Assembly (NCBI GenBank): GCA_900315635.1
Contig: OMZV01000002.1
Span: 1 to 64,000 of the forward strand
Origin: an uncultured Prevotella sp.
Lineage (GTDB): Bacteria > Bacteroidota > Bacteroidia > Bacteroidales > Bacteroidaceae
DNA: 64,000 nt
Direction: 5' to 3'
In this document: positions 35,925 to 43,366 of the stretch, in pieces
Position numbering within the stretch: the first letter of the stretch is position 1
How the letters are laid out: every line of letters starts with the position of its first letter
The notes under the pieces: generated by a model
What the model was told of the DNA's origin: nothing
Seen by the model: only the letters and a program-made list of their open reading frames with translations
Database searches by the model: none
Position numbers and translations under genes: made by a program

Positions 35925-37115
35925 TTATTTTACACTGAACTTGTAAGCCAAATGGCTGTGGTATTTTTCGCCCGGCTTCAGATAAGGGTCAGAGACTTCC
36001 CATCCCGGAGTCTTAGCGGTGAACTTTGTTGGCGAATCCGGGAACTTCTGGCTCTCGAAGCAGACGCTTACGTGCTTTGGATATTTTACGCCATGCTTGC
36101 ATGCAATGCCTGTTCCCTGGAAGTTTCCGGTGTACATCTGTATGCCCGGCTCATTGGTATAGACCTCAAGGAATATGCCAGTTACAGGCGAGTAGAGGCT
36201 TGCGGCAACAGTCTTGTCGTCGCCCTTGCCATTCTTGAATGTGTTGAGAACCCAGTTGTGGTCGTAGCCTGTGGCGTTCTTTATCTGGTCGTAAGAGAAA
36301 TCGTTGATGTGGTCGGACAATGGGTGAGGCTTGCGGAAGTCCATCGGTGTGCCCTCGACCGGCCTAATCTCGCCTGTTGGAATGTACAGGCTGTCGGCAG
36401 GAGTGAACTTGTCGGCATTGATGTAAGCCACCATGTTGTCGCCCGGTTTCGACAGATCGCCGTTGAGATTGAAGTAAGAGTGGTTGGTCATGTTGATGAC
36501 GGTCTCCTTGTCGGTTGTTCCTTCGAACACGATGTCGAGGGTGTTGTCAGCCTTGACGGTGTACGATGCAGTGGCTTTCACGGTGCCGGGGAAGCCGTTG
36601 TCGCCGTCGGGTGATGTGATAGCGAAGACAACAGAAGAGTCGGTCTTCGACTGAATGTCGTAGACCTTGTTCATCCATCCGGTGTTGCCACCGCCGTGAA
36701 GACAGTTGCCGTTGTCGTTCGGACGCAGGTTGTAGGTCTTGCCTTCGACCGTCAACTTGGCGTTCTTTATGCGGTTGGCATAGCGACCTACTGACGAACC
36801 ATAGTCCGACGGACTGTTGGTAGTGTCGGCATACTGGCGGATGTTGTCATAACTGCATACAACATCGGTCATCTTGCCGTTCTTGTCGGGTACGCTTATG
36901 GAAACGACCCTGCCTCCATAGTTGGTCAGGCACACTTCCATTCCCTTAGCGTTCTTGATGGTTACAAGCTCGGTCTGTTTGCCGTTTATCGTCGAGTCGA
37001 AGTCGGCAGGGTTCAGCCCGGAGACTGTCTGCTCAGTGGAATTTCCGCTTCCGCATGAGGCAAGCAAAGTAGCCAATAAGCCCATGCTAAAGATTTTAGT
37101 TGTTAGTTGTTTCAT
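35925..37115 (-). CDS. Aldose 1-epimerase lipoprotein (GalM type)
   Basis: The protein has 396 residues. A signal peptide ends in the lipobox LLASC with Cys21, so the enzyme is an anchored lipoprotein on the periplasmic side, unless it is surface exposed. The GalM fold shows LTNYGGRVVSISVPD, VGRYANRIKNAKL, NCLHGGGNTGW (first catalytic His), MTNHSYFNLNGD (second His) and FLEVYTNEPGIQMYTGNF with the catalytic Glu. It likely mutarotates L-arabinose or galactose before uptake by the symporter next to it. It is the first gene of the unit epimerase-symporter-araR-araD-araB. Confidence 0.92.
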   Translation of the reverse strand: MKQLTTKIFSMGLLATLLASCGSGNSTEQTVSGLNPADFDSTINGKQTELVTIKNAKGMEVCLTNYGGRVVSISVPDKNGKMTDVVCSYDNIRQYADTTNSPSDYGSSVGRYANRIKNAKLTVEGKTYNLRPNDNGNCLHGGGNTGWMNKVYDIQSKTDSSVVFAITSPDGDNGFPGTVKATASYTVKADNTLDIVFEGTTDKETVINMTNHSYFNLNGDLSKPGDNMVAYINADKFTPADSLYIPTGEIRPVEGTPMDFRKPHPLSDHINDFSYDQIKNATGYDHNWVLNTFKNGKGDDKTVAASLYSPVTGIFLEVYTNEPGIQMYTGNFQGTGIACKHGVKYPKHVSVCFESQKFPDSPTKFTAKTPGWEVSDPYLKPGEKYHSHLAYKFSVK

Positions 37116-37144
37116 CTGAATTGTAGTTAGTTTTCGAGTTTACG

Positions 37145-37221
37145 GTGTAAAATTACACTATTAATTCCATAATAGTGTCATTTTAGACAATTATTTTTCT
37201 TTATGGTGTACATTTTAACAC
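37145..37221 (-). promoter_or_regulatory. Three helically phased candidate operator sites upstream of the arabinose unit
   Basis: GTGTAAAATTACAC (37145-37158), GTGTCATTTTAGAC (37175-37188) and GTGTACATTTTAACAC (37206-37221) share GTGT...AC with an AT core. Their starts are 30 and 31 bp apart, about three helical turns, so a bound protein would sit on one face. Between the first two, ACACTATTA and TAATAGTGT form a perfect inverted repeat (37155-37178). AraR is the natural candidate to bind here; this is inference from position. Confidence 0.6.
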
Positions 37222-37261
37222 TCTTAAAGGAATTAAACTAGCTTTTATTAAGTGGATTATC

Positions 37262-37431
37262 AAGCTATAACGAACAATGTTTTAGCTTGTAAACGGACGT
37301 TATCCGTCTTGTAAAAGATAATGTTTTAGAAATGTTTTTAATTTATTTTTGGATAGAAAATAAATTGTTTCCTATCCAAAAATAAATTAAAAATATATGT
37401 GAAAGATACCCTTTTACAACACGAAAGGGCG
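37262..37431. repeat. Intergenic repeat family A, copy 3, with large palindrome
   Basis: GTAAAAGATAATGTTTTAG near 37310 and GTGAAAGATACCCTTTTAC near 37399 are units of family A. Between them the 22-nt arm 37335-37356 is perfectly complementary to 37372-37393, with a 15-nt loop. The palindrome lies downstream of the DUF5606 gene on the minus strand and may end its transcript. Confidence 0.7.
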
Positions 37432-37453
37432 TCTGTCAGTTCGCAGGAAACGG

Positions 37454-37954
37454 TTACTTGCTTTCCTGTTCAGCCTCTTCTTTCTTTTCGGCATTGCCTG
37501 CAGGCTGAGCGGCAGCGTCGTCACGGTCGGCGATGTTGTCGCCTTCGGTCTCCGACATGCTGTCCTCGAAGTCGGTAATTCCGGCTGCGATGAGGATGTT
37601 GTACCACTGGAGCAACTTCTTGATGTCGCTGTTGTGTACACGGTCACGGTCGAAGTCTGGCACTACGCTAGCGAAGTAGTCCTGCAGCTCTTTGGCAGAT
37701 GCCTTGCGCCAGTTGAGTGAACTCTTCTTAGCGCCTTCCTTGTCGCGGACACGGGCGAGAATAGTGCCTAGTGGCAGATCCTCACTCTCGGTGAACATTG
37801 TGATGTCGGCGAGAGATGTTACACGGTCGGTTGCGAATGCCGGAATGCGGCGATGGGTTTCGTCAAGAGCCTCGACGATTAGGTTTGCCTTGCCACGACT
37901 TACGAGTTTGTAGAGTCCTGGCCTTCCTGCTATTGCTAAAATAGTCTGTTGCAT
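37454..37954 (-). CDS. DUF5606-type Bacteroidetes protein of unknown function
   Basis: The protein has 166 residues. It begins QTILAIAGRPGLYKLVSRGKANLIVEALDE, followed by a domain to about residue 130 that includes SLADITMFTES and LGTILARVRDKE. This conserved N-terminal pattern is what I recognise as DUF5606, which is found in the phylum and has no known role. The last 35 residues are low-complexity and rich in Glu, Asp, Ala and Lys (DDAAAQPAGNAEKKEEAEQE). There is no signal peptide or membrane helix, so it is cytoplasmic. It is the last gene of the nusB-yajC-ybbR-coaE row. Confidence 0.75.
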   Translation of the reverse strand: MQQTILAIAGRPGLYKLVSRGKANLIVEALDETHRRIPAFATDRVTSLADITMFTESEDLPLGTILARVRDKEGAKKSSLNWRKASAKELQDYFASVVPDFDRDRVHNSDIKKLLQWYNILIAAGITDFEDSMSETEGDNIADRDDAAAQPAGNAEKKEEAEQESK

Positions 37955-37967
37955 AATTTGTTTTCTG

Positions 37968-38018
37968 TTTCCTCACCAAGCCCTCCAAGAGTGGGGGATG
38001 TTTAGTTGCCTAAACTTT
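37968..38018. repeat. Palindromic repeat family B, intergenic copy between coaE and the DUF5606 gene
   Basis: On the minus strand the sequence TTTAGGCAACTAAACATCCC with CCACTCTTGGAGGGCTTGGT corresponds position by position to the right half of the rsgA element (TTTAGGTGATTAGACATCCT with CCCCTTGGGGGAGGCTTGGT). It is the non-coding counterpart of the copies found inside genes. Confidence 0.65.
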
Positions 38019-38050
38019 GGCGTATTTTTCTGTTGTTATAATTAATAATG

Positions 38051-38698
38051 TTATTTCCTTAATATTCTGTCTATCTGCCCGTCAATGTCGGCTGTGCCAT
38101 CGTTGACAATCTCGAAGTCGGAGCGGTGCCGGACCTCGTCTTGCGGCAACTGTCGTCCTATCCATTCGAGAGCTTTCTCACGAGTTATGCCGTCACGGGT
38201 CATTATCCGCTGGATGCGAACTTCGAGTGGGGCAGTGACGCATATCACCTTATTTATATGTACACGCTTGTCGAATCCGCTGTCGAAGAATATTGCACTC
38301 TCAAGCCAGTGCAGACCGCTTGCCTCGAAGTCTCGTGCCACTGCCGGATGGATGATGTTGTCGACCTGCTGGGCGCATTCGTCGCTGCGGAGAATGTACT
38401 CGGCAAGCTTCCGCTTTTGCAGTACACCTTTTATATATAGTCCGCTGCCGACTAACTTTTCAAGTGAATCTTGCAGTTCTTTCGAAGAGCGCATCAGCCG
38501 TTTGGCTTCAGCATCACAGTCGTACACCTTTATTCCACGCTCAGCCAACCGCTTGCAGACGAATGACTTGCCGCTTCCTATGCCGCCGGTGATGGCAAAA
38601 GACTCTCCACCTTGTGGCTCCTCACCAAGTTTCCCCATTGGGGATGATGCCTGATTACCCAAATTAAGTTTAGTATTTCCTATCTCTTTTCTTTCCAT
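38051..38698 (-). CDS. coaE: Dephospho-CoA kinase with repeat-derived N-terminal extension
   Basis: CoaE phosphorylates dephospho-CoA, the last step of coenzyme A synthesis. The 215-residue protein has the P-loop ITGGIGSGKS (36-45), VYDCDAEAKRLM, DNIIHPAVARDF and the lid region RIMTRDGITREKALEWIGRQLP, as the family requires. CoaE normally starts only a few residues before the P-loop. Here about 32 residues precede it, of which 11-28 (LNLGNQASSPMGKLGEEP) come from a family B repeat and closely resemble residues 10-24 of the HAD protein at 7145. No other in-frame ATG lies nearer to the P-loop, so the extension may be translated. The gene follows ybbR. Confidence 0.9.
   Translation of the reverse strand: MERKEIGNTKLNLGNQASSPMGKLGEEPQGGESFAITGGIGSGKSFVCKRLAERGIKVYDCDAEAKRLMRSSKELQDSLEKLVGSGLYIKGVLQKRKLAEYILRSDECAQQVDNIIHPAVARDFEASGLHWLESAIFFDSGFDKRVHINKVICVTAPLEVRIQRIMTRDGITREKALEWIGRQLPQDEVRHRSDFEIVNDGTADIDGQIDRILRK
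38615..38668. repeat. Palindromic repeat family B, in-frame copy in coaE
   Basis: On the coding strand AATTTGGGTAATCAGGCATC with CCCAATGGGGAAACTTGGTG and AGGAG aligns with the HAD-gene and rsgA copies. It encodes NLGNQASSPMGKLGEE. The arms have more substitutions than in rsgA, so this looks like an older copy. Confidence 0.75.
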
Positions 38699-38728
38699 GT
38701 CATTACCTCTAATTCTCTTGTTAATACC

Positions 38729-38765
38729 TAGTTACTAGGTATCCTTCCATTGGAGAGGTCTGAAG
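38729..38765. repeat. Degenerate family B copy between ybbR and coaE
   Basis: TTACTAGGTATCCTTCCATT with GGAGAGGTCTGAAGAGG follows the layout TTAGGT...CATCCTCCCCTTGGGGGAGG...TTGGTGGGG of the rsgA element with many changes. It fills most of the 80-nt gap. Confidence 0.45.
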
Positions 38766-38778
38766 AGGAAGTTGCCTT

Positions 38779-39786
38779 TTACCTTGTTTCAATCAGGTAA
38801 TCGACTTCGTCGGTGACAGGCATTGGCTTTCGGACGTTAGGCGGTGTCGCGCCGATGTAGACGTGGCAATGGTCGGAGCCGCTGCGCTCAATCTCCTTGT
38901 AGTCAACGTATATGCGGAATCCGTTCGGCAGTAATGCCTTTGTTACCTCGTCCTTTGGCATGTGGCGCAACTGATTGACGCCAATGACGAATTTCACGCC
39001 TATCTTCGGTGGGAATATCCGCAGTACCTTGTCCTTCGGGACGTTGATGGCCTCTATAGGAACTTCGACAACCTCTTCAGTCAGGACATCTGGGAACAGC
39101 GTCATTGTCACGACGCTTGGCTCGAACTTGGCTCCACGGATCTTGCTAAGTGCCACTTTCATGGTCTTTGGTTCTGACAGCCCGTTGATGTTCTGTCTGA
39201 CGGTGTAGGCTGCACGAATGCTGTCGAGTTGCTTTGGAGCGGCGAAGACCGTTACGCTGTCGGGTGAGAACTGGGTGTGAGCGAGGTAGTAAGTATTGCC
39301 CATGTTGACACTTCCAAGGAGTTTCACCGGTACTTTCTTCCGTTCGCCGTAATTGTAGTAGAACTCGATGTCGTCAGATTTTATGGATACTAGCTTCGTC
39401 GAGTTGTACAATTGTTGGAGTATGTACTTCTGGATGTCGGCAATGGGAATTACTCCATGACCTTTGCCGTCGGCATATTGCTGGAAACTGAGACGGATTG
39501 GCACGAAATGATCGCCGTACAGGTAGTTGGCTATCGTGTATCCCTTGTCGCGTACCACGGCATGAACGGTGTCGCTGACATCACTTGTAATGACTGCGTT
39601 CTGTGGGACATTGACGAGTTGCAGCTGCACAGTTATCTCATGTTCGTAGGTCTCATTGAGTGTCAGTATGAGCCAAAAGCTCCCGCTCAAAAAGAGAAAG
39701 AACAAAAAAATCAGAAACTCCTTGCTGATAATTTTCCGCAAGAAGTTCCTGCATGTGCTGTATGCCTCAGTTAGTCCGAAGCTCAT
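38779..39786 (-). CDS. YbbR-domain protein
   Basis: The protein of 335 residues has one N-terminal membrane helix (about 23-43, EFLIFLFFLFLSGSFWLILT) and an extracytoplasmic part with YbbR-like beta-rich repeats. Examples are VQLQLVNVPQNAVITSDVSD, VTVFAAPKQLDSIRAAYT and EEVVEVPIEAINVPKDK. In Firmicutes YbbR (CdaR) regulates a diadenylate cyclase, but here the gene lies between yajC and coaE, a conserved Bacteroidetes order. It starts 12 nt after yajC and is surely co-transcribed. Its partner in this phylum is not established. Confidence 0.82.
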   Translation of the reverse strand: MSFGLTEAYSTCRNFLRKIISKEFLIFLFFLFLSGSFWLILTLNETYEHEITVQLQLVNVPQNAVITSDVSDTVHAVVRDKGYTIANYLYGDHFVPIRLSFQQYADGKGHGVIPIADIQKYILQQLYNSTKLVSIKSDDIEFYYNYGERKKVPVKLLGSVNMGNTYYLAHTQFSPDSVTVFAAPKQLDSIRAAYTVRQNINGLSEPKTMKVALSKIRGAKFEPSVVTMTLFPDVLTEEVVEVPIEAINVPKDKVLRIFPPKIGVKFVIGVNQLRHMPKDEVTKALLPNGFRIYVDYKEIERSGSDHCHVYIGATPPNVRKPMPVTDEVDYLIETR

Positions 39787-39798
39787 ATATACCTTTTA

Positions 39799-40134
39799 TT
39801 ACTTGTTGGCAGCGGCCTGTGCGCCGTCAGCCGGGCTCTGGAAAACGTAGCCCTTGTCGACAGTGATATTCACGCCGCGTGCTATCTCGATGTCGATGGT
39901 GTTCTTTGTAAGGTCGATGCGCTTTACTGTTCCGTAGACTCCGCCGCCGGTGACGACACGGTCGCCTTCCTTAAGGGCGTTCTGGAACTTGCGAATTTCC
40001 TTCTGTTTCTTCTGCTGAGGGCGAATCATGAATAGCCACATGATGACGAAGATGGCTACCATCATCAGGATCATTGGCCATGCGCTGCCCTGCTGCTGTG
40101 CCTGCTGGGCTGACAATAAAATTGCTGTGTTCAT
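39799..40134 (-). CDS. yajC: Preprotein translocase subunit YajC
   Basis: YajC is a small inner membrane protein associated with SecDF and the Sec translocon. The 111-residue protein has one helix (about 20-38, PMILMMVAIFVIMWLFMI) followed by the signature RPQQKKQKEIRKFQNALKEGDRVVTGGGVYGTV. A short Ala-rich end (GAQAAANK) completes it. It starts 3 nt after nusB, and this tight spacing shows translation from the same transcript. Confidence 0.94.
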   Translation of the reverse strand: MNTAILLSAQQAQQQGSAWPMILMMVAIFVIMWLFMIRPQQKKQKEIRKFQNALKEGDRVVTGGGVYGTVKRIDLTKNTIDIEIARGVNITVDKGYVFQSPADGAQAAANK

Positions 40135-40137
40135 TTA

Positions 40138-41151
40138 TTATTCTTCTTTGTTGTTGTTTTTAAAGTTCCTTCGGTTGTTGTCGCGGACGTCGTTTCCTTC
40201 GCGATAGTTCGGCTGCTGGCGCTGTGCCATCGGCTTGAATATCTTACCGGTGTCGTTGAGATAACGGGCAATTGAGTCCAGCATGCCGTTGATGAATCGT
40301 CCGCTCTTTGGGGTAGAGTAGAGCTTGGCAAGCTCAACGTACTCGTTGATGGTGACGTTGACCGGAATGTTCGGGAAGTTTATCATCTCGGCAATGGCTA
40401 TCTGCATGATAATCACATCCATATAGGCAAGGCGGGAGAAGTCCCAGTTGCGGCTTGCGTCGCTCATATAGTGCTGATAGGTGTCTGCGTTGAGAATGGT
40501 AGCACGGAAGAGCTTGACTGCGAAGTCGCGGTCCTCTTCGTCTTTGTACTCCGGCAACATCTCCTGGTCGGCTCCATTCGCTGGGTCGAAACGCTTGATG
40601 GTCTTTATGACGAATGTGTCGACTATCTCCTTGTCGTCGTTCCAGTAGAGGCTCTTGTCTTCTAGAACAGCGTCAAGGTCGGTATTCTCCTGAATGAGCG
40701 TGCGGTAAATCTTGCGCCATAGCTCACGGTCGGCATCGTAGCTGTCGTCGTCGCTGGCTATGTAGTCTTTGTAGAACGCACTCTGCTCTATCTGGTCGCA
40801 GAGCTTGCGGACGGCCTCGATGTCGTTGTCCCACGTCAATTTCTTGTCCTCAAGGAAACTGGTCAACTGCTTGTTGCCTTCGAGTTGGAGAACAAATTTG
40901 TTGTTGATGAATTTCTCTGAGGGAGCCTCTGTCCCCTCGCGCTCAGCCCGCTGTTTGGCAATAGCCACGCGGTGGCGCTCCTCGTTGGTGATGGCAACGA
41001 TTAGTTCCAGTAAGTAATTGTAGAGGTCGTAGGCTTTCGACAAGCTGAAAAGCAATTCCTTTTCTGCCTTGTCAATGTTCCCGTCGCCGTTTTGATAGTA
41101 TGCATAGGTTAACTGGACTATCTTAACGCGAATTAATTCCCTGTTAATCAT
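40138..41151 (-). CDS. nusB: Transcription antitermination factor NusB (long Bacteroidetes form)
   Basis: NusB binds boxA RNA with NusE (S10) to promote antitermination in rRNA operons. The protein has 337 residues, about twice the E. coli length, as is usual in this phylum. The N-terminal half (INRELIRVKIVQLTYAYYQN and onward) is a divergent first copy. The recognisable NusB fold is in the C-terminal half, with DVIIMQIAIAEMINFPNIPVNVTINEYVELAKLYSTPKSGRFINGMLD. The tail is polar and Asn/Arg-rich (NNRRNFKNNNKEE) and could bind RNA. It has its own consensus promoter and leads the nusB-yajC-ybbR-coaE row. Confidence 0.92.
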   Translation of the reverse strand: MINRELIRVKIVQLTYAYYQNGDGNIDKAEKELLFSLSKAYDLYNYLLELIVAITNEERHRVAIAKQRAEREGTEAPSEKFINNKFVLQLEGNKQLTSFLEDKKLTWDNDIEAVRKLCDQIEQSAFYKDYIASDDDSYDADRELWRKIYRTLIQENTDLDAVLEDKSLYWNDDKEIVDTFVIKTIKRFDPANGADQEMLPEYKDEEDRDFAVKLFRATILNADTYQHYMSDASRNWDFSRLAYMDVIIMQIAIAEMINFPNIPVNVTINEYVELAKLYSTPKSGRFINGMLDSIARYLNDTGKIFKPMAQRQQPNYREGNDVRDNNRRNFKNNNKEE

Positions 41152-41194
41152 TTCTGTTTTTCGTTGTTGTATGTTTTCTTACGCTTAGAATATG

Positions 41195-41226
41195 CAAATG
41201 TAGATAAATTTAGCCATACTTGCAAA
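41195..41226 (-). promoter_or_regulatory. Promoter of nusB
   Basis: On the minus strand TTTG (41226-41223) and TACATTTG (41202-41195) are 20 nt apart, a full consensus match. The -7 box lies 43 nt before the nusB ATG. Confidence 0.75.
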
Positions 41227-41294
41227 CATTATCGTCCTTTTTTTAGAATTCTTATAAACTCTACAGCCTAATAAATCAAAAACTTGACCGATTA

Positions 41295-41326
41295 TTTGTC
41301 TTATTCAGTAAAAATGAGTACCTTTG
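41295..41326 (+). promoter_or_regulatory. Promoter of rplY
   Basis: TTTG at 41295-41298 and TACCTTTG at 41319-41326 are 20 nt apart. The leader to the ATG at 41411 is about 80 nt and could carry a control element, as in many ribosomal protein genes, but I see no clear fold. Confidence 0.75.
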
Positions 41327-41410
41327 CACCGCTTTTTTACTTAGCACTCTCGTGTGATGGTGAATTAAGGCAATTAAATTAATCAAATCTTAATTTTAGA
41401 GTAACACAAA

Positions 41411-42070
41411 ATGAAAGAGATTACAGTTACAGGTCAGAAGCGTACAGACCTTGGAAAGAAAGCTTCAAAGGCTCTCCGCAAGCAGGGCTTGGTTCCATGC
41501 AACATCTATGGTGAGAAGAAGGACGAGAACGGCAAGCCAGTTTCAGTAGCTTTCGCTTCTCCAATGAACGAGCTCCGCAAGCTTGTTTACACTCCGCACA
41601 TCTATGTCGTCAACCTTAACATCGACGGCAATAACCATCCAGCTATCCTGAAGGAGCTGCAGTTCCATCCAGTAACAGACGCTCTTCTGCACGTCGACTT
41701 CTATGAGGTTAACGACCAGAAACCTATTACTATCGGTGTTCCTGTTAAGCTGAACGGACTGGCACAGGGTGTTCGTGACGGTGGTCGTATGAACCTCTCT
41801 ATCCGTAAGATTGACGTAACAGCTCCTTATCAGAATATTCCTGAGCACCTCGACATCGACGTTACAAACCTTCGCCTCGGCAAGAGCATCAAGGTTGGTG
41901 ACCTGAGTTTCGAGGGTCTTGAGCTCTCAACTCCTAAAGAGGTAGTTGTATGCTCTGTCAAGATGACACGTCAGGCTGTCGATTCTACTGCAACTGATGA
42001 GGATGCAGCAGCTGAGGGCGATGCAGCCGCAACAGATGCAGCCGCAACAGATGCAGCAGAAAGCAAGTAA
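41411..42070 (+). CDS. rplY: 50S ribosomal protein L25 (CTC form)
   Basis: L25 binds 5S rRNA; the longer CTC form has a second beta domain. The 219-residue protein shows the L25 N-terminal domain (ITVTGQKRTDLGKKASKALRKQGLVPCNIYG) and the CTC domain (about 95-185, with ITIGVPVKLNGLAQGVRDGGRMNLSIRKI and HLDIDVTNLRLGKSIKVGDL). It ends in an Ala/Asp-rich low-complexity tail (AAAEGDAAATDAAATDAAES) built on repeated GCAGCCGCAACAGAT units. Codon use is strongly biased, as expected for a highly expressed gene. It is followed by pth, a common pairing. Confidence 0.95.
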   Translation: MKEITVTGQKRTDLGKKASKALRKQGLVPCNIYGEKKDENGKPVSVAFASPMNELRKLVYTPHIYVVNLNIDGNNHPAILKELQFHPVTDALLHVDFYEVNDQKPITIGVPVKLNGLAQGVRDGGRMNLSIRKIDVTAPYQNIPEHLDIDVTNLRLGKSIKVGDLSFEGLELSTPKEVVVCSVKMTRQAVDSTATDEDAAAEGDAAATDAAATDAAESK

Positions 42071-42079
42071 TTTTTACTA

Positions 42080-42156
42080 AGATAAAAAGGTAAAAAAGTA
42101 ATTGGTAAGACAAGTTACCATGCTTTTTTACCTTTTTGTTTTTTTACCTTTTCACT
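42080..42156. repeat. Family D repeat hairpin between rplY and pth
   Basis: AAAAAGGTAAAAAAGTAATT on the left faces CTTTTTTACCTTTTTGTTTT on the right with GGTAAGACAAGTTACC, itself a palindrome, at the centre. It could partly terminate after rplY while letting some transcription into pth. Confidence 0.6.
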
Positions 42157-42165
42157 ATTGAAAGC

Positions 42166-42747
42166 GTGGATAAGTATTTAATTTGTGGTTTGGGTAATCC
42201 AGGTGCTGAGTATGCCGGAACCCGTCATAATACAGGATTTATGGTGTTGGACGCTTTTGCTAAGGCGTCCAATGTTGTTTTTGATGATAAACGCTATGGC
42301 TTTGTTGCCGAGACTTCAGTCAAAGGACGTAAAGTCTTCCTGCTAAAGCCAACTACGTTTATGAACCTCAGTGGCAATGCCGTGCGCTATTGGCTCAATA
42401 AGGAGAATATCGACCAGAAGCGTTTGCTAGTTATCTCGGACGATGTTGCGTTGCCTTTGGGGCAGTTCCGTCTTAAAGCCAGCGGTTCAAATGGCGGTCA
42501 CAATGGCCTTGGTAATATCATTCAGCTTATCGGCCAGGACTTTCCCCGGCTCCGTATCGGCATTGGCAATGACTATCCACGAGGCGGACAGATAGACTGG
42601 GTACTTGGAAAATACAGTGAGGACGACCTCAAGACGTTGCAGCCAACTATCGACACGGCTGCCGACATCATCAAAAGCTTTGTCCTTCAGGGTATTGACG
42701 AGACCATGAACCAATACAATGTTAAAGGTAAAAAGGTAAAAAAGTAA
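42166..42747 (+). CDS. pth: Peptidyl-tRNA hydrolase with GTG start and repeat-encoded C-terminus
   Basis: Pth frees tRNA from stalled peptidyl-tRNA. The 193-residue protein begins, after a GTG start, DKYLICGLGNPGAEYAGTRHNTGF. It includes the catalytic His in TRHNTGF, KPTTFMNLSGNAV, ISDDVALPLGQFRLKASGSNGGHNGL and LRIGIG. No ATG precedes the conserved domain in frame, and the upstream part of the open frame is poly-T repeat sequence, so GTG at 42166 is the most credible start. The last residues VKGKKVKK and the stop codon are encoded by the family D repeat GTTAAAGGTAAAAAGGTAAA, so the natural C-terminus has been replaced or extended by the repeat. Confidence 0.92.
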   Translation: MDKYLICGLGNPGAEYAGTRHNTGFMVLDAFAKASNVVFDDKRYGFVAETSVKGRKVFLLKPTTFMNLSGNAVRYWLNKENIDQKRLLVISDDVALPLGQFRLKASGSNGGHNGLGNIIQLIGQDFPRLRIGIGNDYPRGGQIDWVLGKYSEDDLKTLQPTIDTAADIIKSFVLQGIDETMNQYNVKGKKVKK

Positions 42748-42826
42748 AAAGGTAAAAAGGGGAGAAAAGAAAGGTAAAAAAGTAAAAAAGTAAAAAGGTA
42801 AAAAGGGGGAGAAGTAAAAAAGAAAA
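42716..42826. repeat. Family D purine-rich repeat spanning the pth stop codon
   Basis: About nine units of GGTAAAAAAGTAAAAAGG type, interrupted twice by GGGGAGAAAAGAAA or GGGGGAGAAG, run from the end of pth to the start of the S4 protein gene. All are in the same orientation, so unlike the copy at 12.8 kb this one cannot form a hairpin by itself. Confidence 0.75.
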
Positions 42827-42827
42827 A

Positions 42828-43289
42828 ATGGCTGAGAAAGTTTTGAAGTTGCCGAAGTATGGCGAGTCGGCACGACTGGATAAGTGGTTGTGGGCAGCAC
42901 GTATCTTTAAGACGCGCAGCCTTGCCGCTGATGCCTGCAAGAACGGGCGTGTTACAATCGGTGGAACAACGGTAAAGCCAAGCCATACCATAAAGGCAGG
43001 TGACGTTATCAATGTCCGCAAACCGCCTATTACATATTCTTTTAAGGTGCTTGCCTGCATTGAGACACGTGTGGGAGCCAAGCTTATTCCGCAGGTTTAT
43101 GAGAATGTCACGGAAAAGAAACAATATGAGATTCTCGAAATGAGTCGTATCAGTGGATTCGTCGACCGTCAGCGAGGCACAGGACGTCCTACAAAGAAGG
43201 ACCGCCGTCAGATGGACGACTTCACCGAGGCTGCCATGTTCGGCTTCGATGATTATGATGATGACGACTGGGACGATGATGACGAGTAG
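42828..43289 (+). CDS. S4-domain RNA-binding protein, Hsp15-like
   Basis: The protein has 153 residues. The S4 RNA-binding domain lies at about 15-75 (ARLDKWLWAARIFKTRSLAADACKNGRVTIGG, then VKPSHTIKAGDVINV). E. coli Hsp15 (HslR) recycles stalled 50S subunits carrying nascent chains; a similar role is likely. Residues 75-130 are a basic region with GRPTKKDRRQ, and the end is extremely acidic (DDYDDDDWDDDDE). It starts 80 nt after pth, another peptidyl-tRNA rescue factor, so the two probably share a transcript and a theme. Confidence 0.88.
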   Translation: MAEKVLKLPKYGESARLDKWLWAARIFKTRSLAADACKNGRVTIGGTTVKPSHTIKAGDVINVRKPPITYSFKVLACIETRVGAKLIPQVYENVTEKKQYEILEMSRISGFVDRQRGTGRPTKKDRRQMDDFTEAAMFGFDDYDDDDWDDDDE

Positions 43290-43321
43290 ATAATCGTCTG
43301 TTGAATCATCAGGTATATACT

Positions 43322-43366
43322 AAACAAAAAAATAATCGCAACTCCAAACCACTTGGAATTGCGATT
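43322..43366 (-). terminator. Intrinsic terminator on the minus strand downstream of mfd
   Basis: AATCGCAA.TCCAA (43334-43347) pairs with TTGGA.TTGCGATT (43353-43366) across a short loop. On the minus strand the stem is followed by ATTTTTTTGTTT. This is a clean hairpin plus U-run for RNA coming from the mfd side. Confidence 0.75.

Larger units (their letters stand above)
37116..37453. other. Intergenic region upstream of the arabinose unit
   Basis: This 338-base gap holds three phased palindrome-like sites next to the epimerase start (37145-37221) and a copy of repeat family A with a large palindrome (37262-37431). I find no TAnnTTTG box at a convincing place for the epimerase gene. The closest is TAATTTTA overlapping the first site, which suggests a regulator-dependent promoter. 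Confidence 0.6.

Noticed and set aside
42136-42165. TTG start of pth at 42136
   Set aside because: The codons between 42136 and 42165 are poly-T repeat sequence (FFYLFT) with no family match. GTG at 42166 directly precedes the conserved DKYLICGLGNPG.
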